64,000 nucleotides of DNA, taken from contig JAIOOS010000015.1 of NCBI GenBank assembly GCA_021414305.1, positions 372,001-436,000 of the forward strand. The letters are read 5' to 3'. Made by a program: the position numbers and the translations under genes. The DNA comes from Burkholderiales bacterium (GTDB lineage Bacteria > Pseudomonadota > Gammaproteobacteria > Burkholderiales > Burkholderiaceae_C). The notes beneath the pieces were generated by a model, which was given only the letters and a program-made list of their open reading frames with translations, searched no databases and had not been told where the DNA came from. Within the stretch, counting starts at the first letter, position 1. Each line of letters begins with the position of its first letter. Positions 47,200 through 54,761 of the stretch are shown piece by piece.

Positions 47200-48288
47200 T
47201 CAATCGTGGCGCAGCAGGTCACCAAAGATGGTGTGCTCCCCCTCCTTGCGATCGGCGCCAGGCGCGTCGTACAGGACGAGCCAGCGCGCTTTGCCTCCCG
47301 ACAACGCGGGTGGCAGGTCGCAGATCGCCTCGGCGCGGTTGGTGCCGCGGCCGTGCGGCAGCGAGACCGACTCGGTCAGCGCCGCCTCGAAACGCACCGG
47401 CTCGCGGTTGGCGGCCAGCAAGGGCCGGGCGGCAGACCACTTGAACACGCGGATGTCGCCGTTCAGCACCATGGTCGGGCCGGCCAGTATGTAGAGGTCG
47501 TCGCCAGAGAAGTGCAGGTCCCGCACGCCCAGTCCGTCGAGCTGCAGAAAGTGCTTGCGGATCAGCGTGCCGTTGTCGTCCAGGGGCGCCAGGCGCAGTT
47601 GGTCACTGCGGGCCTCAACCGCGATCTCGAGCAGCGCCGACCAACCGCGCAGCACCGGGCCGCGCAAGCCTAGCAGCAGCCGGCGGCCGTCCACCGCCAG
47701 GCCTTCGATGTCGAAGCCGTTGTCCTTGCCCGGGATTGCCATGTAGGGCCCGAAGTGGGGATCATCGGTCAGCGCACGGGTGAGCAGGTTGGTTTGCGCA
47801 TCGCCCTTCAGGCGCAGCGCCCGTCGGCCGTCCTGGGCCTGCCTTACCAGGCAGGGCTCGCCCCTGACGTCGGGCTCGATGGGCAGGCAAGCCAGCAGAC
47901 GCCGATTGCCGTCGAGCGCCACCTTCGCCAGCCGCTTGGCGTTGTCAGCGTGGTCCCGGTCCGGTTTGGCGTTCTTTCGCTTCAGGCCATGCGAACCCAC
48001 CACCCAGAGGAAGCCATCGGCCACGGCCATGCCTTCCAGATCGGCTTCTTCTTCGGCCGTGCCGGGCAGGTCCAACAAGTCGGCCAGCGGGAAGTCGCGC
48101 ACCTCACCGAAACGCAAGACCTCGCGCCCCATGGGGTCGAGCCGGCGCAGGCGGTCCAGGCCGCAGGCTTCGTCGCCCGCCACCCAGAGCCAGTCGCCGG
48201 TGAAGGCCGCGCCGGACAGATTGGACTGAACCAGGGAGTCAGGAGCGAACTCCAGACGGACGGCGTTGGCGGTTCGAGCGTTGGGCAT
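47200..48288 (-). CDS. DUF3616-family protein
   Basis: A 362-residue protein with the DUF3616 layout: a beta-propeller-like series with LSGAAFTGDWLWVAGDEACGLDRL, DLEGMAVADGFLWVVGSHGLKRKNAK, FDIEGLAVDGRRLLLGLRGPVLRGWSALLEI. It has no signal peptide. ATG 48288 follows TTTGGAG. It leads the lipid kinase-metallophosphoesterase set (31 bp gap). The function is unknown. Confidence 0.85.
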   Translation of the reverse strand: MPNARTANAVRLEFAPDSLVQSNLSGAAFTGDWLWVAGDEACGLDRLRRLDPMGREVLRFGEVRDFPLADLLDLPGTAEEEADLEGMAVADGFLWVVGSHGLKRKNAKPDRDHADNAKRLAKVALDGNRRLLACLPIEPDVRGEPCLVRQAQDGRRALRLKGDAQTNLLTRALTDDPHFGPYMAIPGKDNGFDIEGLAVDGRRLLLGLRGPVLRGWSALLEIAVEARSDQLRLAPLDDNGTLIRKHFLQLDGLGVRDLHFSGDDLYILAGPTMVLNGDIRVFKWSAARPLLAANREPVRFEAALTESVSLPHGRGTNRAEAICDLPPALSGGKARWLVLYDAPGADRKEGEHTIFGDLLRHD

Positions 48289-48491
48289 CGGGTGCTTCTC
48301 CAAAGGGTGACGTGCCAGAAGGCTCGCGTGCTGCAACGCGTGCCGGCCGGAGCCGCCAAACCCCGAAGTCTGCGGCCGAAGCTTCGTCTTATGTTCAGGT
48401 TTATCCGATGTTCAAGTTCTTGAAAGGCTGCTTTTCCAGAACCGCTAGGCGGTCCACATTCCGTCTGTCCCTCAATCGATGGAGATCCGTG

Positions 48492-48833
48492 ATGCAAGTG
48501 CTCTTCAAGTCCCGCCATCCGCAAGCCACTGACTTGCGCGACCTGACCGAGCGCCGCGTGCGCTTTGTTCTGCGACGCCTGGGCTGGCTGGTGCCACGCG
48601 CCGAGGTGCAGATGTCGGACGTGAACGGACCGCGCGGCGGCATCGACAAGCGCTGCCAGGTGGAACTCCGGACCGATGGCGCCGGTTCGGTGGTCGTCGC
48701 CTCCGTGGGGCGCGACTGGCGCACGGCGCTGGACAACGCGCTGGCGCGTGCCGCGCGGTTCCTGATGCGCTTGTGGCGCCGGGGCAGCGACTCGCGCCGC
48801 ATGCGCCAACGCTTGATCAGTCACGAACGCTGA
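48492..48833 (+). CDS. Short ribosome hibernation factor (HPF/RaiA family)
   Basis: A 113-residue HPF-type protein: MQVLFKSRHPQATDLRDLTE at the start, the RAEVQMSDVNGPRGG strand and VGRDWRTALDNALARAARFLMR. It lacks the long C-terminal dimerisation domain. The family binds the small ribosomal subunit to stop translation during stress. GGAG (48481-48484) supports ATG 48492; an upstream in-frame extension looks non-coding. It is divergent from the DUF3616 gene. Confidence 0.78.
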   Translation: MQVLFKSRHPQATDLRDLTERRVRFVLRRLGWLVPRAEVQMSDVNGPRGGIDKRCQVELRTDGAGSVVVASVGRDWRTALDNALARAARFLMRLWRRGSDSRRMRQRLISHER

Positions 48834-48860
48834 ACTCGAACGACCCTAGGACTCGACACC

Positions 48861-49574
48861 ATGAACTCCATGACGCCCATCCCCTTGACCGCTCGCCCGG
48901 ACGCCCATTCGGCGCCGATCGCAGCAGGCAGCGCGACACCCACGGATGTCGCCGGTACGAGCCGAGTGCTGCGCAACACGTACGCCTTGCTGTCGATGAC
49001 GTTGCTGTTCAGCGCGGCCATCGCTGCTACCAGCGTGGCGTTCCAGCTACCGGCGCCGGGCATCCTGCTGACTCTGGGCGGCTACTTCGGCCTGCTCTTC
49101 GCCGTCTACAAGTTCAAGAACAGCGGCTGGGCGCTGCCGGCGGTGTTTGCGCTGACGGGTTTCATGGGCTACTCGCTGGGGCCCGTGGTGGCCAAGTCGC
49201 TGGCCTTGCCCGGCGGTGCGCAGGTCGTGACGATGGCCCTGGCGGCCACGGGCGCCACCTTCCTGGCCTTGTCGGCCTGGGTGCTGACCACCCGGCGGGA
49301 CTTCAGCTTCATGGGCGGCTTTCTCTTCGCCGGCATGGTCATCGCCCTGGTTGCCGGCCTCGGCGCGATATTCCTGCAGATGCCTGCGCTGGGCCTGGCC
49401 GTCGCAGCGATGGTCGCGCTGCTGTCAGCCGGCCTCATCCTGTTCGAGACCAGTCGCATCGTCACCGGTGGCGAAACCAACTACGTGCTGGCCACCGTGG
49501 GGCTGTACGTCTCGATCTTCAACTTGTTCACGAGCCTGCTCAGCCTGTTCGGCTTTGGCGGCTCGGACGAATGA
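48861..49574 (+). CDS. Bax inhibitor-1/YccA-family membrane protein
   Basis: A 237-residue protein with seven predicted transmembrane helices (about 43-62, 70-87, 95-115, 124-143, 151-172, 180-198, 211-230). The family elements ALPAVFALTGFMGYSLGP and ETSRIVTGGETNYVLATVGLYVSIFNLFTSLL (in pieces) match YccA/TMBIM. In bacteria YccA modulates FtsH-dependent proteolysis of membrane proteins. It is followed by the zinc ribbon gene after 20 bp. Confidence 0.9.
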   Translation: MNSMTPIPLTARPDAHSAPIAAGSATPTDVAGTSRVLRNTYALLSMTLLFSAAIAATSVAFQLPAPGILLTLGGYFGLLFAVYKFKNSGWALPAVFALTGFMGYSLGPVVAKSLALPGGAQVVTMALAATGATFLALSAWVLTTRRDFSFMGGFLFAGMVIALVAGLGAIFLQMPALGLAVAAMVALLSAGLILFETSRIVTGGETNYVLATVGLYVSIFNLFTSLLSLFGFGGSDE

Positions 49575-49594
49575 CCCCCCACCAGGAGCACACC

Positions 49595-49861
49595 ATGCAA
49601 TGTCCCACCTGCACCGACACTGCACTCGTGATGAGCGATCGCCAGGGCGTAGAGATCGACTACTGCCCGAAATGCCGCGGTGTGTGGCTGGATCGCGGAG
49701 AACTCGACAAGCTGATCGAGCGCTCGGCAGCGATGACGTCAGCCCCGGCCGCCAACGCGGCAGTGCAATCACAGCCGCAATTCGCAGACTCCGACTACGA
49801 GCATGGCCGAGGCCAGCAGGGCAACCGCAAGAAGTCCTGGCTGAGCAACATCTTCGACTGA
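49595..49861 (+). CDS. TFIIB-type zinc-ribbon protein
   Basis: An 88-residue protein with a zinc ribbon: CPTC...CPKCRGVWLDRGELDKL (Cys4, Cys7, Cys25, Cys28). The C-terminal half is polar and ends in KKSWLSNIFD. Proteins of this zf-TFIIB family occur singly near stress-related membrane proteins. AGGAG precedes the start. It lies between the Bax-inhibitor gene and the second TerB-like gene, all on one strand. Confidence 0.86.
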   Translation: MQCPTCTDTALVMSDRQGVEIDYCPKCRGVWLDRGELDKLIERSAAMTSAPAANAAVQSQPQFADSDYEHGRGQQGNRKKSWLSNIFD

Positions 49862-49894
49862 CCCGAGCCCATCAGCCACCAAGGGAGACTCCTT

Positions 49895-50311
49895 ATGCGC
49901 CGTTATCCCGTGAACAGCCCGCAGGCCGCAGCCCGCATCGTCGCGCTGACGGTGGTCGCCGACGGCGACATCGGAGACGCTGAGATCGAGTGTCTTGACC
50001 GTCTTGCCGTGCATGAGCAGCTCGGCCTGGCGCGGCAGGAGTTGCACGCGCTGATGGACACGTTCTGCGAGGACCTGCTGTCGAGCGACCAGTTGAAGTG
50101 GGCCGACGCCTGCCCGGTGGACGAGCGCACGCTGGCGGACCTGATGGGTGAAGTCCAGGATCCCGCGCTGCGGCTGAAGTTGCTGCGCTTGTGTGTCGAA
50201 CTTGCAGAAGTCGACGCGCATGTCGACGACGGCGAATCGAGCGTACTGGTCGCCGCCGTCGAGCATTGGGGCTTGCACCATGAGATGTTTCGGCCGTCGT
50301 CCCGGAACTGA
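49895..50311 (+). CDS. TerB-like helical protein, copy B
   Basis: A 138-residue protein, clearly paralogous to the one at 44570-45004. Shared segments are RYPxNSPxAAARIVAL, ADGDIGDAEIECL against SDGHVCSSEFDIL, DERTLADLMGEVQDPALRLKLLRL against DDRTLASVMAEISDPALQRKVLRL, and VDAHVDDGESSVL against RADGHLADGETLVL. The GGGAGA before ATG 49895 is a good ribosome binding site. Second-loop glycine is replaced by Ala here, so metal binding may differ. Confidence 0.74.
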   Translation: MRRYPVNSPQAAARIVALTVVADGDIGDAEIECLDRLAVHEQLGLARQELHALMDTFCEDLLSSDQLKWADACPVDERTLADLMGEVQDPALRLKLLRLCVELAEVDAHVDDGESSVLVAAVEHWGLHHEMFRPSSRN

Positions 50312-50737
50312 CCGGCCCGCCTTGCCTGAGCAATCCGCGGTGTGAGTCTGTGGGCCTTCGGCGGTCAGGTCGGAAGTGCCCCATGGAGCGCCCATGATCG
50401 TGTCGCCATCGATGATGGCTGTCCGCTATGGAGACACAACCGCTATGACTGCTGATGGCCGGCAGCGTGGCTTTCCGAGCCTCACCGATAGCAGACCTTT
50501 GGCGGCAACATCACCGCGTCGAGAGTCAGCTTCCTGACGCGGCTGGGTATTCAGAATGCCGGCCCCTTGCGCGCTTCGGCTTCGTCGGATTGCAGCGGCG
50601 AGCTCGACCCCCTTGGCCCAGAACCCGAACCGGCCGGAACTCTTGGCTTTGTCTTAGACACACGCGTGAGCCGGCGCGCCTATCGGCGCGGTCGGGCCCT
50701 CCTATCGTCACAGTTGATCACCAACGAGGAAACGCAC
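50312..50737. other. 426 bp with no convincing gene
   Basis: Only short open frames without family motifs are present. Close to the end, GCGCC-TATC-GGCGC forms a small hairpin about 65 bp before the DJ-1/PfpI relic, and GAGGAAA is a leftover ribosome binding site for it. Confidence 0.4.
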
Positions 50738-50892
50738 ATGAAGATTTGATGGTCCTGACCTCGCACGACCGGCCTTGTGACACAGGCAAGAAGACCGGCT
50801 TCTGGCTCGAGGAATTTGCCGCTCGGCTTGTCAAAGCTGCCTCCTCAGAACCCGCCGCGCGTGCCGTCCTGACGCAGTTGCGGGCGCGTTGA
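50738..50892 (+). pseudogene. Relic of a DJ-1/PfpI (type 1 glutamine amidotransferase-like) gene
   Basis: ATGAAGATTTGATGG would read M-K-I-stop, but restoring one T gives MKILMVLTSHD, the standard start of DJ-1/PfpI stress proteins, followed by DTGKKTGFWLEEFA. After those residues the sequence runs into ASSEPAARAVLTQLRAR, which resembles the family C-terminus, so the roughly 170 residues between, including the catalytic Cys, are deleted. A ribosome binding site (GAGGAAA) still precedes the ATG. Both a frameshift and an internal deletion are therefore visible. Confidence 0.75.
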
Positions 50893-51033
50893 TCCGCGGG
50901 CACCGCCCCGCTTCTGCGCCCCTCAAAGGGGCTTCAGCTTATCGCGACGATGGCATGGCGTAGCGGAGACTATCCTCGAACCCGCGCCGTCGAGCCGTCC
51001 CCGTTCCCCCCAACCGAACACACTGGAATCGCC

Positions 51034-51402
51034 ATGTCCGCCAATAGCACGCTCAGCCCTCAATTCATCGCCGCCCAACGCAAGCGCCTGGAGGCCTTGA
51101 AGGCGGAGCTCCTCGGCGCCGACAGCACGGCCCAGGAAGCGACGCGGGTTAGCCAGGAGGATGGCGGCGCCGAGGCCAAGGAATACGAGGACGCGGCGCA
51201 GCTCTTGGACCTGAAGGAAGTGCTGCAAGCCAGGCACGACGTGGATCAGCCGCGCCTGGCTAATATCGATCGAGCGTTGAAGAAGATCGAGCTCGGGACC
51301 TACGGGCTGTCCGACGAGAGCGGCAAGGTAATTCCCAAGGAGCGACTGGAAGCGTCTCCCGAGGCGGTGCTGACGGTGGAAGAAGCGGCAGCGAAGGAAT
51401 AG
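51034..51402 (+). CDS. TraR/DksA-family protein without zinc-finger cysteines
   Basis: A 122-residue protein with the DksA-type coiled-coil arms (FIAAQRKRLEALKAELLG, LANIDRALKKIELGTYG) and the short C-terminal module GTYGLSDESGKVIPKERLEA. The four zinc cysteines of classical DksA are missing; the family also contains such cysteine-less members. DksA proteins bind RNA polymerase through the secondary channel and act with ppGpp. The position in the stress island fits. The start is ATG 51034, after GGAATC. Confidence 0.85.
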   Translation: MSANSTLSPQFIAAQRKRLEALKAELLGADSTAQEATRVSQEDGGAEAKEYEDAAQLLDLKEVLQARHDVDQPRLANIDRALKKIELGTYGLSDESGKVIPKERLEASPEAVLTVEEAAAKE

Positions 51403-51758
51403 CGGGCGCCTAGCCGAGCGATGACGAGCACGTCGCGCTGTAGATCGCGTTTCGAGTCCTTGAAGCAGACGCTCGTGTAGGGCCGGTTATGGCCGACAAC
51501 GGCCGTACAGCCATTGAAACCGGACAAGAGCAAGTAGTCTGAAGGGTCGTCGAAGGCCCGCTCTTGGCCGGAAGCGGTGACGAGTCCCGGCGAAATCTTA
51601 CGCGTGCTTGACGCTCTGGCCACGTCAGATGCTGCTCGACGGGAGCGGCCCCTTGCGGCAATTCGAATAGCCGGCTGACAGTCTCCAGGCTACAGTCCTT
51701 CGCAATCGCGATCCGCACCGTCGCTCATTCCGCCACCGTTCGCCGACCACGCCGACGC
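51403..51758. other. 356 bp with no convincing gene
   Basis: Open frames on the minus strand here have no ribosome binding site, motif or plausible composition. The sequence contains GCC-rich fragments similar in style to those of the 40290-40908 gap. No promoter was recognised in front of the binding-protein gene. Confidence 0.35.
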
Positions 51759-53573
51759 ATGCGCCGCCGTCCGTTCCTGAAGTCGCTTCCCGGCTGGGCC
51801 GTGGCGCCTTGGGCGGCCGGCGCGACCAGCGGCGCGAAGGTGCTGCACGTCGCGATCTCCTCCGGCGAGACGGTGCTCGACCCGGTGCAGACGAACAGCG
51901 ATGAGAACACGAGCACGATCCTGTCGCACATCTTCGAGTCGCCGCTCGGCTACGACTACCTGGCCCGCCCCGTGCGGCTCGTACCGACCACGGCCGTGGC
52001 ACTGCCCGACGTCTCCGCCGACAGCCGCGTCTTCACAGTTCGCATCCGCCCCGGCATCCGTTTCGCCGACGACCCCGCCTTCGGCGGCAAGCCGCGCGAG
52101 CTGGTGGCGGCCGACTACGTCTTCGCGCTGAAGCGCTTCTATGACCCGCGCTGGAACTCTAGCGACCTCTACGTCTTCGAGTCGCTGAAGCTGCCCGGCC
52201 TCTCGGCGCTGCGCGAGCACGCGGTGAAGACGCGACGGCCCTTCGACTACGACCGCGAGGTCGAGGGCGTGCGCGCTCTCGACCGCTACACGGTGCGCAT
52301 CACGCTCGGCGTGCCCGACCCGCGCTTCGTCTACGTGCTCGCCGATCCGGTGTTCACCGGCGCCGTGGCGCGCGAGGTCGTCGAGCGCTACGGCGACTTG
52401 GTCGGAGAGCATCCGGTCGGCACCGGCCCCTTCCGGTTGAAGAGCTGGCGCCGCGGCTCGCTCATCGTGCTCGAGCGGTCGCCGACCTTCAGGCCGACCC
52501 GCTACGAGGGCACGCCGGCCGACCATCCGCTCGCACGCGAGATCGCCGTCCGGCTGGCCGGGCGCGAACTGCCGCTGGTCGACGAGGTGCACGTCAACGT
52601 CATCGAGGAGGCCCAGCCGCGCTGGCTGTCGTTCCTCGATGGCAGCCTGCACTGGCTGCCGGTGCCGGCCGACTACCGCACGCTCGCCGCGCCCGGCGGC
52701 CGTCTCGCGCCCTTCCTCGCGCGTAAGAACGTGGCGATGCACTGGCTGCCGCAGGCCGACATGTCGATGAGCTTCTTCTTCATGGAGGACCCTCTCGTTG
52801 GCGGCTACACACCCGAGAAGGTGGCGCTGCGGCGCGCGATCGCCCTCGCCTTCGACAACGCCGCCTACACCCGCCATGTGGCGGGTGGCCTCGGCGTGCC
52901 CGCGCAGAGCACGGTAGCGCCCTTCACGTCGGGCTACGACCCAGGCTACGTCAGCGAGATGAGCGAGCACAGTCCGGCGCGCGCGAAAGCGCTGCTCGAC
53001 CTCTACGGATACGTCGACCGCGACGGCGACGGCTGGCGCGAGCAGCCCGACGGCAGCCCGCTGCTGCTGGAGCGCGCGTCGCGCTCGACGTTCGCCGAGC
53101 GCCGCGCCAACGAGGTCTGGAAGCGCTCGATGGACGCCGTCGGCCTGCGCATCGAATTCGACATCGCGAGCTGGCCCGAGCTGCTGAAGAAGAGCCGCGC
53201 CGGCAAGCTGATGATCTGGGGCTACTCGTGGACCGCGACGTCACCCGACGGCGGCTTCTTCCTTGCCATCGCCTACGGACCGAACGCCAGCGAGGCGAAC
53301 GACCCACGCTTCTCGCTGCCCGCCTACGACCGCTTGTTCGAGCGTCAGCGCGTGCTGCCCGACGGGCCGGACCGGGAGGCGATGATGCGCCAGGCGAAGG
53401 ACATGCTCGTCGCCTACATGCCGTTCAAGGTGCACCAGCACAGCGTGCTCGTCGAGCTGGTCCAGCCGTGGACGCTTAACCGCTGGCGCCATCCGTTTAT
53501 GCGCGACACCTGGCGCTTCGTCGACCTTGCGCCGCACCCAAATTCCGGCACCACTCCGGCCCCACCGGCCTGA
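51759..53573 (+). CDS. Family-5 (peptide/nickel-type) ABC solute-binding protein, Tat-type leader
   Basis: A 604-residue SBP_bac_5 protein. The N-terminus MRRRPFLKSLPGWA has a twin-arginine-like motif (RRxFLK) and is followed by a moderately hydrophobic stretch. The family features are TNSDENTSTILSHIFESPLGYD, YTVRITLGVPDPRF, VGTGPFRL and the C-terminal YMPFKVHQHSVLVELVQPW. It would bind oligopeptides or similar ligands in the periplasm. No permease or ATPase gene is adjacent, so its partner transporter is elsewhere. Confidence 0.88.
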   Translation: MRRRPFLKSLPGWAVAPWAAGATSGAKVLHVAISSGETVLDPVQTNSDENTSTILSHIFESPLGYDYLARPVRLVPTTAVALPDVSADSRVFTVRIRPGIRFADDPAFGGKPRELVAADYVFALKRFYDPRWNSSDLYVFESLKLPGLSALREHAVKTRRPFDYDREVEGVRALDRYTVRITLGVPDPRFVYVLADPVFTGAVAREVVERYGDLVGEHPVGTGPFRLKSWRRGSLIVLERSPTFRPTRYEGTPADHPLAREIAVRLAGRELPLVDEVHVNVIEEAQPRWLSFLDGSLHWLPVPADYRTLAAPGGRLAPFLARKNVAMHWLPQADMSMSFFFMEDPLVGGYTPEKVALRRAIALAFDNAAYTRHVAGGLGVPAQSTVAPFTSGYDPGYVSEMSEHSPARAKALLDLYGYVDRDGDGWREQPDGSPLLLERASRSTFAERRANEVWKRSMDAVGLRIEFDIASWPELLKKSRAGKLMIWGYSWTATSPDGGFFLAIAYGPNASEANDPRFSLPAYDRLFERQRVLPDGPDREAMMRQAKDMLVAYMPFKVHQHSVLVELVQPWTLNRWRHPFMRDTWRFVDLAPHPNSGTTPAPPA

Positions 53574-53712
53574 CCAGTTCTCCTGAACGACTGCTCTGCA
53601 GCGGTTGCGGACCGTGACGGCCACGGCCTGAACGAATGGTCTCCGGCACTTGGCGGTTGTCGAGGTGACCACGGCATCGCGGCGTTGACGTGGCTCCGGT
53701 TCGAGGCAGCGT

Positions 53713-53925
53713 TCAGAACGTGGGCGCGGCGATGGCCTCGACGGCCGGGAAGGTGACCGTCGACGCCAGCGGCACGGTCGCGTCGCTGTCGCCGACGGGA
53801 AAGGTCTGCACCGCTCGCGGAGCCGCCGGCACCGTAGAAAGCGTTGCAGTGGTGACGGCACCCAGCGCGAACGAGCCGAAAGCGAGCGTGGCGAACAGGA
53901 TGATGGGGCGGGCGGCGAACTGCAT
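53713..53925 (-). CDS. Small secreted protein of unknown function
   Basis: A 70-residue protein with a signal-peptide-like N-terminus (RPIILFATLAFGSFALGAVTTA) and a short, Pro/Val/Ala-rich mature part. CCGGAG precedes the start at 53925 with 5-bp spacing, which supports translation. It lies about 200 bp downstream of the response regulator gene on the same strand. No family recognised. Confidence 0.55.
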   Translation of the reverse strand: MQFAARPIILFATLAFGSFALGAVTTATLSTVPAAPRAVQTFPVGDSDATVPLASTVTFPAVEAIAAPTF

Positions 53926-54125
53926 GGTGACTCCGGAATGGACAAATCGTCCAGGAGCCGCATGATGCGCAGCGCATGTATGGGCGCCGCTTCAGCGTCG
54001 GATCTGTTCGTTTCAAATGTTCCGCTGGGACGCGCGCGATTCGACTATGAACTCGCCCGACGCGAGCAACCGTGCACCGTCAGCATTGACCCGCGGCAAA
54101 GAGCGCAGCCCTCCTTGCATCCACG

Positions 54126-54761
54126 CTAGTTCCCGACCAGCCCGCTCCTGATCGCGTAGACCGTCATCTCCGAGTTGTTCGTCAGGCCGAGCTTCTCGAG
54201 CACCCGCGCACGGTAGACGCTCACCGTCTTGGGCGAAAGCATCAGCTCTTCGGCGATGTCGGAGAGGCGCTTGCCGGAGGCGATCATCACGAGCGTCTGC
54301 ATCTCGCGGTCGGAGAGCTTGTCGTGCGCGTTCTCCGAAGTCGGCGAGGTCAGGCTCTCCACCAGCATCTGCGCGATCTCCGGCGTGACGTACTTGCGGC
54401 CCTGCGCCACCGTGCGCACCGCGCTGACGATCAGCGCCGGATCGCCGCCCTTGTTGACGTAGCCGAAGGCGCCGGCGCGCAGCGCCCGGATCGCGTACTG
54501 GTCCTCCGGGTACATCGAGACGACGAGCACGCGCATCGCCGTGCCCTCGTCCTTCAGCGCATGCAGCACGTCGAGGCCGCTGCGGCCGGGCAGGTTGATG
54601 TCGAGCACGAGCACGTCGGCCGTCTTCTCGCGCATCAGCGCGCGCAACTCGCCGTAGTCGCCGGCCTCGCCGATGACCTCGATGTCGGGCGCGTCGGAGA
54701 GGGTGTCGCGGATGCCGCGCCGGATCAGGGCGTGGTCGTCGCAGAGAAAGACCTTGATCAT
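54126..54761 (-). CDS. NarL/FixJ-type response regulator
   Basis: A 211-residue response regulator. The receiver domain has DD (8-9), phosphorylation site Asp54 in LVLDINLPG and Lys in NKGGD; the LuxR-type HTH is at about 147-207 (LSDREMQTLVMIASGKRLSDIAEELMLSPKTVSVYRARVLEKLGL in pieces). The start at 54761 directly follows the histidine kinase stop, with no gap. It presumably receives phosphate from that kinase. Confidence 0.95.
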   Translation of the reverse strand: MIKVFLCDDHALIRRGIRDTLSDAPDIEVIGEAGDYGELRALMREKTADVLVLDINLPGRSGLDVLHALKDEGTAMRVLVVSMYPEDQYAIRALRAGAFGYVNKGGDPALIVSAVRTVAQGRKYVTPEIAQMLVESLTSPTSENAHDKLSDREMQTLVMIASGKRLSDIAEELMLSPKTVSVYRARVLEKLGLTNNSEMTVYAIRSGLVGN

